Below, in pieces: positions 33,851-42,400 of a stretch of DNA of 64,000 bases; position 1 is the stretch's first letter; each line of letters begins with the position of its first letter. A model generated the notes under the pieces. It saw nothing but the letters and a program-made list of their open reading frames with translations, had not been told where the DNA came from and made no database searches. This DNA comes from Nocardioides zeae (GTDB taxonomy: Bacteria > Actinomycetota > Actinomycetes > Propionibacteriales > Nocardioidaceae). A program made the translations under genes and the position numbers. The stretch spans positions 32,420 through 96,419 of the forward strand of contig NZ_JAAGXA010000013.1 of the NCBI RefSeq assembly GCF_010686755.1, given 5' to 3'.

Positions 33851-34609
33851 ATGGCTGCCACCAAGTTCGACATCAAGACCGAGGCCCAGAAGGGCCTGTA
33901 CGCCGGCGCCGGCGTCGTCGACCTCGCCGTCGAGGTCGTTCGGGAGTACGTCAGCACCACGCAGGCCAAGGTGACCGCGTTCCAGGGCGACGTCGAGGCA
34001 CGCGTCAAGGGCGTCCAGGCCCGCGCGACCGAGGCGCAGAAGAAGGCGACGAACCTCGAGCTGAAGCCCGAGGCCCTGCGCGACCAGGCCGTCGCGACCG
34101 TCAACAAGCGCGTCGAGCTCATCACCAAGGAGGTCGAGGAGCGCCGCGCCGCCATCGAGACCCGCGTGGCCGACCTCCAGGCCGAGGCGCGCGCGCTCCC
34201 GGAGAAGGCGCGCAAGGCGGGCGACGAGTACGTCGCCACCGTCACCGGCGCCTACGCGGACCTCGCGAAGCGCGGCGAGACCCTCGTCGGCCGCATCCGC
34301 AAGCAGGAGTCCACCAAGGAGGCCGCCGCCTCGGCGAAGGCCACGGTCTCCCGCGCGAAGGCGACCAAGACGACGGCGAAGAAGACGGCCAGCTCGGCGA
34401 AGACCACGGCGAAGACCGCCTCGTCCGAGGCCCGCAAGGCTGCCCAGTCCGCGACCACGTCGCCGGCGACCAAGCGCGCCACGACCACCACGCGCAAGAA
34501 GGCGGCCACGACGAAGTCGACCGCCAAGGCGACCGGCACGACGGCGAAGAAGACCGCGGAGAAGGCGACCACCGCGGTGACCGAGGCCGCGAAGAAGGTC
34601 GGCGACTGA
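33851..34609 (+). CDS. HbhA-like heparin-binding hemagglutinin / histone-like protein
   Basis: The 252-residue protein has an alpha-helical, coiled-coil-prone N-terminal two thirds (residues 1-155, with LYAGAGVVDLAVEVVREYV near the start) and a Lys/Ala/Thr-rich C-terminal tail (about 160-250) with repeats such as KTTAKKTASSAKTTAK. This is the HbhA (Rv0475) architecture. In mycobacteria HbhA is a surface adhesin, binds heparan sulfate through the lysine tail, and is also linked to lipid bodies. Here adhesion, or DNA/anionic-polymer binding, is inferred. The tail would also be able to bind the acidic polymer made by the neighbouring genes. Confidence 0.82.
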   Translation: MAATKFDIKTEAQKGLYAGAGVVDLAVEVVREYVSTTQAKVTAFQGDVEARVKGVQARATEAQKKATNLELKPEALRDQAVATVNKRVELITKEVEERRAAIETRVADLQAEARALPEKARKAGDEYVATVTGAYADLAKRGETLVGRIRKQESTKEAAASAKATVSRAKATKTTAKKTASSAKTTAKTASSEARKAAQSATTSPATKRATTTTRKKAATTKSTAKATGTTAKKTAEKATTAVTEAAKKVGD

Positions 34610-34634
34610 CGATCGAGCCCGCCAAGGGCTGAGC

Positions 34635-34677
34635 CCACGAGGTCGGGAGCGCACGCGATGCGCTCCCGGCCTCGTGG
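34635..34677. terminator. Strong bidirectional terminator after hbhA
   Basis: CCACGAGG-T-CGGGAGCGCA pairs with its complement around a 5-nt loop; one central T:G pair interrupts an otherwise perfect 18-bp stem. It lies between the convergent hbhA-like and nucleotidyltransferase genes. Confidence 0.8.
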
Positions 34678-34681
34678 CGTG

Positions 34682-35800
34682 TCAGGTGCGCCGCCACTCC
34701 CGGAAGCGGCGGCGCGCCGTAGCTCCCCGCACGCGGGCAACCGCGAGGGCCGCTCCCCCAGCCGTGCGGGCGTCGACACCGCCGAGGTCGCTGGGGTGCG
34801 CCACCGTCACCGCAGCGAGTCGCCACAGATCGCCCGCGGTGCGGATGCCCCGCGCCAGGCGCCGCGCACCCGTGAGCGTGCGGTGCCCCGGGAACCGCCC
34901 CGTCGACACGTCAGCGGCGGAGGCCTGCAGCAGCACGGCGCGCGCCACGACACGGTCCGGGGCGAGGGGCCCGTGGTCTCCGCCGAGGTGGGCGCGAACG
35001 ACGCCGATGGTCGCGCGTGGCGCTGCCCCCAGGGTCCCGTCCTGGCCGGGATCGACGGCGTCGCCGAGCAACCGCACGTCGACGAGGCTGCGCAGCGACG
35101 CCCACTCGTCCTTCGCTGCATGCATCGCGGAGTGGCGCCACGCGTCTGCGATCGACAGCGTGGCGACGCTGCGCCCACCGACGTCGACACTCGCCCTACG
35201 GCTCCACAGCGTGTCGAACGACGGCGCAGCACTGCGCGCGAGACCCAGGTGCCAGTGCAAGTCGATCGAGAGTCCCGACCCGTGCATCGCGATCTCGTAG
35301 TAGTTGCGCATCATGTGGCGCCAGGCCCACGTGGGCCCGGGCGCCGGGTAGGACCTGTCCGGTGTCCAGCCGGCGCCAGCCAGCGCGGCGCGCGCCTCGG
35401 CGATCTCTGACGGCGGCACGAGCAGGTCGAGGTCGCCCGAGCCGCGGGCCGCGAAGTCGCCGTGGGCCTGCGCGGCGAGTGCCAACCCCTTGAAGCTCAG
35501 CACGCGCACTCCGGCCGCCGTCAGCGCGTCGGTCGCCTGGTGCAGAGCCCGAGCCATGCCGAGCGTCGCCATGCGCTCCCGTCGCGCCGACTCCTGGAGC
35601 GTCCGGGCCAGCTCGAGCGTCAGCACGAGCCGTTCCTGGCGCAGCGCGAGGAACACGACGAGACGGTGGCGCTCGGCGGCCGCCAGGTAGGCGGCGTCGT
35701 CGGTCGGGCTCGCCGTGGTCGCGACACCGGTCTCGCCGTCGAGGAGACGGCGGACCGTCTGCCGCAGCGCGGCCACGGACTGCTCTGTGTAGGCGACCAC
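34682..35800 (-). CDS. Nucleotidyltransferase family protein (NTP_transf_5)
   Basis: The 372-residue protein resembles the NTP_transf_5/uncharacterised nucleotidyltransferase family (PF14907). The diagnostic block is VLSFKGLALAAQAHGDFAAR followed by GSGDLDLLVPPSEI, where GS and the D-x-D supply metal ligands, and later IDLHWHL. Members occur in capsule and exopolysaccharide clusters, but the reaction is unknown. It is inserted on the opposite strand between hbhA and the DUF2516 gene, which are adjacent in mycobacteria. Confidence 0.78.
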   Translation of the reverse strand: MVAYTEQSVAALRQTVRRLLDGETGVATTASPTDDAAYLAAAERHRLVVFLALRQERLVLTLELARTLQESARRERMATLGMARALHQATDALTAAGVRVLSFKGLALAAQAHGDFAARGSGDLDLLVPPSEIAEARAALAGAGWTPDRSYPAPGPTWAWRHMMRNYYEIAMHGSGLSIDLHWHLGLARSAAPSFDTLWSRRASVDVGGRSVATLSIADAWRHSAMHAAKDEWASLRSLVDVRLLGDAVDPGQDGTLGAAPRATIGVVRAHLGGDHGPLAPDRVVARAVLLQASAADVSTGRFPGHRTLTGARRLARGIRTAGDLWRLAAVTVAHPSDLGGVDARTAGGAALAVARVRGATARRRFREWRRT

Positions 35801-35851
35801 GACGTCTCCCTCCTCCTCGCGAGCCCCGGAAACACCCTAGTGTTGGGCCTC

Positions 35852-36160
35852 GTGCTGGTGTACCAGGTCGAATCGTGGCTCATGCTCGCCCTCCTGCTCG
35901 CGATCATCGCGGTCAAGGGCTTCACCCTCGTGAGCGCAATCGGGTTCCGTCCCGACGCCTACGAGGCGACGGGCAAGCAGACCAAGTCGACCTGGGTCGG
36001 CATCCTCACCGTGGGCCTCGTGCTCGAGCTCGCGACGCTCTTCGTGGCGTTGGGCTTCATCGGGGGGATCCTCAACATCGGCTTCACCATCGCGGCGCTC
36101 GTCTACCTCGCCGACGTGCGGCCCGCGCTCAAGGAGGTCATGCGCCGACCGCGCTGGTGA
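35852..36160 (+). CDS. DUF2516 membrane protein
   Basis: The 102-residue protein has three hydrophobic segments (about residues 8-28, 46-66 and 68-88) and ends in a basic tail. This corresponds to Rv0476, the membrane protein after hbhA in mycobacteria. Function is unknown. Start is uncertain between GTG 35852 and GTG 35858; the region is preceded by other GTG codons without a clear ribosome site. Confidence 0.72.
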   Translation: MLVYQVESWLMLALLLAIIAVKGFTLVSAIGFRPDAYEATGKQTKSTWVGILTVGLVLELATLFVALGFIGGILNIGFTIAALVYLADVRPALKEVMRRPRW

Positions 36161-36175
36161 CGCGGCGCCCCAGGG

Positions 36176-37579
36176 TCATCCCGCCGCGACGTACTCCGCC
36201 AGCTGCTCCAGTGCGTCGCGCGGCACGAAGCCGGTCGATTCGATCTTGGTGAGGTCGAGGGCGCTGTGAGTGGGACGCGGCGCGACCTGCTTGCCCGCGA
36301 CGTACTCCGCCGTGGTGATCGGGGTGACGTCCTCGCGCGGGCGTCCGGAGAGCTCGTAGACCTGCTGGGCGTAGGACGCCCACGACAGCACCGCGCCCGC
36401 GCCGGTCACGTTGTAGGTGCCGAACGGCGCCTCGACGTCGAGGAGGTGCTTGATCGCCCGGGCGAGCTCGGACGTGAAGGTCAGGCGGCCGTACTGGTCG
36501 TCGACCACCGTCGGCGCCACCCCGTTGCCCGCGAGCTTCTGCATCGTGCGCACGAAGTTTCCGCCGTCACCGATCACCCACGACGTGCGCAGCAGGTAGT
36601 GACGAGGCGCGAGGCCGACGGCGATGTCACCGGCGGCCTTGGACTGGCCGTAGACGCTGAGCGGCGAGTAGGGCTCGGTCTCCGTGTGGAGCTCGACGGT
36701 GCCGTCGAAGACATAGTCGCTCGAGACGTGGACCAGCGTGAAGCGGTGCTCGGCGGCGAGACGCGCCAGCGTCGCCGGCGCCGTCGCGTTGGCTGCCCAG
36801 CAGGTGGCGCGACCGTCGGGGGTCTCGGCGATGTCGACGGCCGTGTACGCCGCGGCGTTCAGCACCACTCCGTAGTCGCCCCACGGCCACGCGGCCACCG
36901 CGTCGGCGTCGGTGAGGTCGAGCGCCGCGATGCCCTCGCCCGCGACCAAGTCGACCCGGTCGGCGTCGGGGAACTCGGCGAGCAGCGCTCGCCCGAGCTG
37001 ACCGCCCGCGCCGACGACCAGCGTCTTGCGCGGCCGCATCGGCGTGACTTCCGCCAGGCGCGGGTTGCGCTGGTCCTTCTCCGAGATCTCCGCCTCCGCC
37101 AACGGGATCGGCCACGGGATGCCCGCGGTCTCGTCCGCGAGGTTGAGCGCCGGGTAGGCCTTGCCGGGCACGAAGTGGTCGTTGACCAGGTAGCTGTAGA
37201 CGGTCCCGTCCTCCAGCGCCTGGTAGGAGTTGCCGACCCCGCGCGGCACGAAGACCGCGACCGACTCGTCGATCTCGATCCAGAAGGTCGCCCCGAACGA
37301 GTTGCCCTCCCGCATGTCGACCCAGGCGGCGAAGACGCGGCCGGTCGCGACCGCGACGTACTTGTCCCACGGCTCCGTGTGGATGCCGCGGGTCGCGCCC
37401 TTGGTCGCGTTGTAGGAGACGTTGTTCTGCACCGGGCCGAAGTCGGGCAGGCCGAGCGCGGTCATCTTGGCGCGCTGCCAGTTCTCCTTGAACCAGCCGC
37501 GGGAGTCCCCGTGGACGGGGAGGCGGACGACCAGGAGGCCGGGGATCGGGGTGGTCTCGACGGCGAGCTCGGTGGTCAC
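36176..37579 (-). CDS. RmlC-RmlD fusion (dTDP-rhamnose 3,5-epimerase / reductase)
   Basis: The 467-residue protein fuses an N-terminal cupin epimerase (residues 1-180: GDSRGWFKENWQR, TRGIHTEPWDKYV with the catalytic His) to a C-terminal SDR reductase (about 185-467: LVVGAGGQLGRALLAEF, SSDYVFDGT, YGQSKAAGD). It carries out the last two steps to dTDP-L-rhamnose, downstream of RmlA and RmlB encoded at 41439 and 40417. GTG at 37579 is chosen because homology begins there; an ATG at 37612 is possible. Confidence 0.88.
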   Translation of the reverse strand: MTTELAVETTPIPGLLVVRLPVHGDSRGWFKENWQRAKMTALGLPDFGPVQNNVSYNATKGATRGIHTEPWDKYVAVATGRVFAAWVDMREGNSFGATFWIEIDESVAVFVPRGVGNSYQALEDGTVYSYLVNDHFVPGKAYPALNLADETAGIPWPIPLAEAEISEKDQRNPRLAEVTPMRPRKTLVVGAGGQLGRALLAEFPDADRVDLVAGEGIAALDLTDADAVAAWPWGDYGVVLNAAAYTAVDIAETPDGRATCWAANATAPATLARLAAEHRFTLVHVSSDYVFDGTVELHTETEPYSPLSVYGQSKAAGDIAVGLAPRHYLLRTSWVIGDGGNFVRTMQKLAGNGVAPTVVDDQYGRLTFTSELARAIKHLLDVEAPFGTYNVTGAGAVLSWASYAQQVYELSGRPREDVTPITTAEYVAGKQVAPRPTHSALDLTKIESTGFVPRDALEQLAEYVAAG

Positions 37580-37627
37580 GAAAGGATCATCCCACCTACG
37601 TGTCGACGCCACCGCGGACCACAGCCG

Positions 37628-39661
37628 CTAGGGCGATCCGTCGGGAGAGCCCGACGCCTCAACTGCCTCCTCGATCGCCTCGAGCAACGGCGAAGCCAGC
37701 GCCTCGCTCATCTCGGCAGTGACGTGGTTGGAATCGCGATAGACGAGCCGGTCACCGATGATCGGGCCGCAGGTGTCGCTGTCGCACAGCCAATCGGTCA
37801 GGTCGACGAACTCGGCGTCCGCCGCAGCTGCGGCCGATTCCTCCGCTGCCTGCAGCTCGTCCTCGACAGCGTCGTCTCGGCCGACAGCGCAGGCGTTGGC
37901 ATCGTCGAGGTTCGCTGAAAGACATACCGCCGGAACCCCTGGGAACTCAGGAGTGTCCGCGATCACGAGAGCTCTGCTTCCAGCGGCCTCGAGACGCTCG
38001 AGAGACGACTCCAGGCCGTCTTCCCACTCTCTCGGCAGGTCCGCCACGCGGTCGAAGCCATCAGAGCGGGCGTAGTTGGCGACGACCACGAGGTCCGCCG
38101 GGTCGCTGGCGTTCGCACGGATGACGGCGTCGCGCCAGGTCTCGCACTGCGTGTAGCGGTTGCCGTCGCGCATCTTGACGATGTCGACGGACGGACACGA
38201 GGACTTCGTGTGGACCGTCAGACGAATGCGTCCCGTGGCCGCAGCGACTTCGAGCGCCGGGAACCACTGAGCGGCGTGGGAGTCCCCGAACAGTGTCACT
38301 TCGATGGGGGCGGACTCGCGACCGTATACACACCCGACGGGGTCGGTTTCCGCGAAACCTGCATGGCAATCCGTGGCGTAGATAGCCGGGTTGTCATCGG
38401 CCGCACCCTCGAGCGACGGTTCTAGGTTGGCTGGCACATAGTCAGTGAACTCCGGCTCCCGAACGAGTGGTCGCTCTGCTGCCGTCCTATCGCTGTGCAG
38501 CGGTACGAAGTGGAACAAGACGAAGGCAACGGCCGCGGTCGAGGCGGCCACGACCGTCAGAGCGGCCGCCGCACCGAGACTCCGCCCCGCCGACGTCCGT
38601 CGCAGGAACGACGCGTTCTGAGCGGGTCTTTCCACAACGTTGAAGAGGAACCAGGAAGCGACGACGCTTGCCAGCACGAGCACGGCCGCCAAGAGCGGCG
38701 ACAGCTCACCCGGGTAGTCACCAGCCTGCTTCGGGATGGTGAGGATGGGCCAGTGAACGAGGTACAGCGAGTAGGAGATTGTTCCGATGAACACCATCGG
38801 ACGAAGGCTCAACAGTCGTCGCGGCCCCGGCCCCTCGGTGTCGCCGAATGCAATGAGCAGTGCCGTGCCCACGACCGGCACCGTCGCGGCGTACCCGGGG
38901 AAGGTCACGTCGGAGTCGTAGAGAACCGCGGCGCCGGCGACGAGAGCCAGGCCGGCCCATGCTCCGGCAACTCGCAGCACCTGCGGAACTCGCAACAGTT
39001 GCGCGGCGGCTAGTGCCAGCAAAGCGCCGGCACCGAGTTCCCACGCCCGGGTCGGGAGCAGGAAGAACGCATCGGGCTGTGATGAGCCGGTGAGCAAGAC
39101 GCAAGCCAAGAGCGAGCTGACGACGAGGAGGACGGTCACGAGGGCTGTGCGCGCCTGCGAGCGACGGACGACAATGTAGCTACCAACGAGCAGGACGGGC
39201 CAGATCAAGTAGAACTGCTCCTCGATACCTAGCGACCAGTAGTGCTGGTAGACGGACGGCGTGCTGTCCGCGAGGTAGTCCGTGCCGGTCTTCGCGAAGA
39301 GCAGGTTGGGGACGTAGAGCGCCGTCGCGAGAGCCTGCTCGAACGTCGCACGCCACTGCAGCCGAGGAAGCCAGAGCACCGAAGCAACGAGCGTCAGAAG
39401 AAGAACCACGACCGACGCGGGGAGGATGCGGCGGGCGCGTCGCGCGTAGAACGCGGCAAATTGGACTCGGCCCGTCCTGGTCAGCTCGGACAGGAGGTGG
39501 TTGGTGATCAGGAACCCCGAGATGACGAAGAAGACGTCGACACCGACATATCCGCCACTGAGCCACGGGAGTCCCGCGTGGTACAGAACCACTAGGCCGA
39601 CCGCGATGGCGCGCAGCCCCTGGACATCCCCACGGTAGGCCTGCTTCGTCACCTCGGTCAC
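37628..39661 (-). CDS. OafA-type acyltransferase with SGNH domain
   Basis: The 677-residue protein has the same architecture as the one at 27801: acyltransferase_3 membrane domain (about residues 1-370; YRGDVQGLRAIAVGLVVLYH, GVDVFFVISGFLITNHLL) and a C-terminal SGNH domain with TLFGDSHAAQWFPAL and RDSNHVT. It would O-acylate the polysaccharide outside the cell. It lies between the rhamnose genes rmlCD and rmlB on the same strand. The GTG at 39661 is the chosen start; GTG 39652 and ATG 39709 are alternatives. Confidence 0.87.
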   Translation of the reverse strand: MTEVTKQAYRGDVQGLRAIAVGLVVLYHAGLPWLSGGYVGVDVFFVISGFLITNHLLSELTRTGRVQFAAFYARRARRILPASVVVLLLTLVASVLWLPRLQWRATFEQALATALYVPNLLFAKTGTDYLADSTPSVYQHYWSLGIEEQFYLIWPVLLVGSYIVVRRSQARTALVTVLLVVSSLLACVLLTGSSQPDAFFLLPTRAWELGAGALLALAAAQLLRVPQVLRVAGAWAGLALVAGAAVLYDSDVTFPGYAATVPVVGTALLIAFGDTEGPGPRRLLSLRPMVFIGTISYSLYLVHWPILTIPKQAGDYPGELSPLLAAVLVLASVVASWFLFNVVERPAQNASFLRRTSAGRSLGAAAALTVVAASTAAVAFVLFHFVPLHSDRTAAERPLVREPEFTDYVPANLEPSLEGAADDNPAIYATDCHAGFAETDPVGCVYGRESAPIEVTLFGDSHAAQWFPALEVAAATGRIRLTVHTKSSCPSVDIVKMRDGNRYTQCETWRDAVIRANASDPADLVVVANYARSDGFDRVADLPREWEDGLESSLERLEAAGSRALVIADTPEFPGVPAVCLSANLDDANACAVGRDDAVEDELQAAEESAAAAADAEFVDLTDWLCDSDTCGPIIGDRLVYRDSNHVTAEMSEALASPLLEAIEEAVEASGSPDGSP

Positions 39662-40066
39662 GAGGGTGCAGCCTATGTCCGAGGGGCCTTCCGCTCGGAG
39701 TGGATGCAACCACCGTCATACGATGAGCGAGCCACTTGTCGACCAGTCATCAGGACAAGAGACGGCGGGCCGTCCGGTCCCGTTGCAGTACCGCTCGCGC
39801 TCCGTGGAGCGCCCGTCGCGCAAGGCTGCCAGTTCAATGATCCGGAGCGGTGGTCGGCGAGTGAGGGGCGTCCCCAACCGAGTGAGTCTGCACCAGCCGG
39901 TAGACACGCCTCAACGCCAGCGAGCGGACCTGCGGGTAGGGCCGCGATCGTTGGCCCCGACTGCGCGGCGGCAGGAGGGGGCAGCGTGGGACGGCACAGC
40001 AATCGCCAACTTGAAACGATCTCGTTGAGGCGTGCCCCGTCGAGCTGGACTAATACCGGTTGTCGG
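39662..40066. other. Intergenic region upstream of the second acyltransferase
   Basis: About 400 bp lie between the acyltransferase and the small rmlB-linked gene. Reading frames exist on both strands but lack ribosome sites and plausible composition. No hairpin or operator stands out. It probably holds the acyltransferase promoter. Confidence 0.4.
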
Positions 40067-40420
40067 TTACTCCTCGTCGAGCGCGAAGTGCCGGGCGATC
40101 CGGGGGTGCCACAGCTCGCGCTCGGCCTCGGGGTCGTCGGCACCGGCCGGCGAGCCGACGTAGGCCTCGCTCGGCTTGCCCGTCTCGTTGACGGCCCACG
40201 CCAGCAGCGAGCGGGACCACGAGTACTGCCCACGCTCGCCCATGTGCTTGAGGACCGCACCCATCCCCGTGGCGGGGTAGGTGCGCTCGTCGTCGCTGAT
40301 CGCTGCGGCCAGCTCGCCGTAGGTCATGGGCTCGACGCCCTCACGGGCGCGCGCCGCCAGGACGCGCTCCGCCCGCGCGGCGAGCTCCGGAATGGACCGC
40401 TTAGCAATTGCCACTGTCAC
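40067..40420 (-). CDS. Small hypothetical protein linked to rmlB (117 aa)
   Basis: I do not recognise a named family. The 117-residue soluble protein has MTYGELAAAISDDERTYPAT and MGAVLKHMGERGQYSW, then an acidic tail ending FALDEE. The segment around YGELA...G..L is faintly like the winged-helix part of alkyltransferase-like proteins, but key cysteine motifs are absent. Its GTG overlaps the rmlB stop by 4 nt (GTGA), so it is co-translated with rmlB. Confidence 0.55.
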   Translation of the reverse strand: MTVAIAKRSIPELAARAERVLAARAREGVEPMTYGELAAAISDDERTYPATGMGAVLKHMGERGQYSWSRSLLAWAVNETGKPSEAYVGSPAGADDPEAERELWHPRIARHFALDEE

Positions 40421-41415
40421 TGCCCCTTGGCTGCATAGGTTGCCTCGACGGCCCGCTTGTGCGGCCGCCACCAGGGCTCGTTGTCTCGATACCACTGGAC
40501 CGTGCGCTGGAGGCCCTCGGCGAAGTCACCGAACGCCGGCTGCCACCCCAACTCCTCCCTCAGCTTCGAGGAGTCGATGGCGTAGCGCAGGTCGTGACCC
40601 GCCCGGTCGGTGACGTGGTCGAAGTCGTCGGCCGGGCGGCCGAAGGCCTCGAGGATCATACCGACGACCTCGAGATTGTTCTTCTCGCCGTCGGCGCCGA
40701 TCAGGTAGGTCTCGCCGATGCGGCCCTTCTGCAGGATCGTCCAGACCGCCGAGGAGTGGTCGTCGGCATGGATCCAGTCGCGCACGTTGAGGCCCGCGCC
40801 GTAGAGCTTGGGGCGGCCGCCGTCGATGACGTTGGTGATCTGGCGCGGGATGAACTTCTCGATGTGCTGCCACGGGCCGTAGTTGTTCGAGCAGTTCGAC
40901 ACGGTCGCCTGCACACCGAAGGAGCGCACCCAGGCCCGCACGAGGTGGTCGGAGCCCGCCTTCGACGCCGAGTAGGGCGACGAGGGCGTGTAGGGCGTGG
41001 CCTCCGTGAAGCGCTGCGGGTCGTCCAGCTCGAGGTCGCCGTAGACCTCGTCGGTCGAGATGTGGTGGAACCGCACCCCTGCCTTGCGGACGGCCTCGAG
41101 CAGAACGAAGGTGCCCACGATGTTGGTCTGGATGAACGGGCTCGGGTCGTTCAGCGAGTTGTCGTTGTGGGACTCCGCCGCGTAGTGCACGACCGCGTCG
41201 TGGCGGGCCACGAGCGGCTCGACGACGCTCGCGTCGGCGATGTCGCCCACCACGAGCTCGACCCGGTCGGCGGGCAGGGCAGCCAGCGACTCACGGCTTG
41301 CGGCGTACGTCAGCTTGTCCAGCACCGTCACCCGCACGTCGGTGTGGGCGACGAGGTAGTGGACGAAGTTGGAGCCGATGAAGCCGGCGCCGCCGGTCAC
41401 GAGGATGCGCTGCAT
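40417..41415 (-). CDS. rmlB: dTDP-glucose 4,6-dehydratase
   Basis: The 332-residue SDR enzyme turns dTDP-glucose into dTDP-4-keto-6-deoxyglucose. It has ILVTGGAGFIGSNFVHYLVA, HYAAESHNDNSL, HISTDEVYGDLELDD (catalytic Asp/Glu), YSASKAGSDHLVRAW and SNCSNNYGPWQ. It is divergent from rmlA with 23 bp between start codons, so both share a short bidirectional promoter region. Confidence 0.95.
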   Translation of the reverse strand: MQRILVTGGAGFIGSNFVHYLVAHTDVRVTVLDKLTYAASRESLAALPADRVELVVGDIADASVVEPLVARHDAVVHYAAESHNDNSLNDPSPFIQTNIVGTFVLLEAVRKAGVRFHHISTDEVYGDLELDDPQRFTEATPYTPSSPYSASKAGSDHLVRAWVRSFGVQATVSNCSNNYGPWQHIEKFIPRQITNVIDGGRPKLYGAGLNVRDWIHADDHSSAVWTILQKGRIGETYLIGADGEKNNLEVVGMILEAFGRPADDFDHVTDRAGHDLRYAIDSSKLREELGWQPAFGDFAEGLQRTVQWYRDNEPWWRPHKRAVEATYAAKGQ

Positions 41416-41438
41416 GGTCGCAACACTAGGCTGCCCCC

Positions 41439-42311
41439 ATGCGCGGAATCATCCTGGCCGGCGGCACCGGGTCGCGACTCCACCCGATCACCCTCGGCGT
41501 CAGCAAGCAGCTCGTGCCCGTCTACGACAAGCCGATGATCTACTACCCGCTGACCACCCTGATGCTCGCCGGCATCCGCGACGTCCTCATCATCACGACG
41601 CCGCACGACAACGAGGCGTTCCGGCGTCTCCTCGGCGACGGGTCGCAGCTGGGCGTCAGCATCACCTACGCGGTGCAGCCCAGCCCCGATGGGCTCGCCC
41701 AGGCGTTCGTCATCGGCGAGGAGCACATCGGGACGGAGTCCGTCGCTCTCGTGCTCGGCGACAACATCTTCTACGGCCCCGGCCTCGGCACCCAGCTGCG
41801 CCGCTTCGAGCACATCGACGGAGCAGCAGTCTTCGGCTACCAGGTGGCCGACCCCACGGCGTACGGCGTCGTCGACTTCGACGCATCGGGCGTGGCGACC
41901 TCGCTGGAGGAGAAGCCGACGAAGCCCCGCAGCAACTACGCCGTGCCCGGTCTGTACTTCTACGGCAACGACGTCGTCGACCGCGCCAAGGCGCTCACGC
42001 CCTCGGCGCGGGGCGAGCTGGAGATCACCGACCTCAACCGGATCTACCTGGAGGAGGGCCGGCTGCAGGTCGAGATCCTGCCCCGCGGCACCGCCTGGCT
42101 CGACACGGGCACGTTCGACTCGCTCAACGACGCGAGCAACTTCGTGCGCACGCTGGAGGGCCGCCAGGGTCTCAAGATCGGCTGCCCGGAGGAGGTCGCC
42201 TGGCGCATGGGCTGGCTCAGCGACGACGAGCTGCGGGACCGGGCCGAGCCGCTGCGCAAGAGCGGGTACGGCGCGTACCTCGAGGGCCTCCTGGGGTCGG
42301 ACCTCCCCTGA
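41439..42311 (+). CDS. rmlA: Glucose-1-phosphate thymidylyltransferase
   Basis: The 290-residue enzyme makes dTDP-glucose from dTTP and glucose-1-phosphate. It shows MRGIILAGGTGSRLHPITLG, KPMIYYPLTTLMLAGI, VLGDNIFYG and EEKPTKPRSNYAVPGLYFY, with the typical length of short RmlA. It starts the dTDP-rhamnose pathway completed by rmlB and the rmlC-rmlD fusion. Confidence 0.96.
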   Translation: MRGIILAGGTGSRLHPITLGVSKQLVPVYDKPMIYYPLTTLMLAGIRDVLIITTPHDNEAFRRLLGDGSQLGVSITYAVQPSPDGLAQAFVIGEEHIGTESVALVLGDNIFYGPGLGTQLRRFEHIDGAAVFGYQVADPTAYGVVDFDASGVATSLEEKPTKPRSNYAVPGLYFYGNDVVDRAKALTPSARGELEITDLNRIYLEEGRLQVEILPRGTAWLDTGTFDSLNDASNFVRTLEGRQGLKIGCPEEVAWRMGWLSDDELRDRAEPLRKSGYGAYLEGLLGSDLP

Positions 42312-42335
42312 CCTCCCCTCACCTGCCCGAACGAC

Positions 42336-42377
42336 ACGACCGGGCTCGCCGTCCCCCAGGAAGGCGACCCCGGTCGT
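42336..42377. terminator. Bidirectional terminator after rmlA
   Basis: ACGACCGGG pairs perfectly with CCCGGTCGT, extended by an inner TCGCC/GGCGA. It lies between the convergent rmlA and glycosylphosphotransferase genes. Confidence 0.75.
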
Positions 42378-42400
42378 AGTTCGAGAGGGAACCGCAGGCG

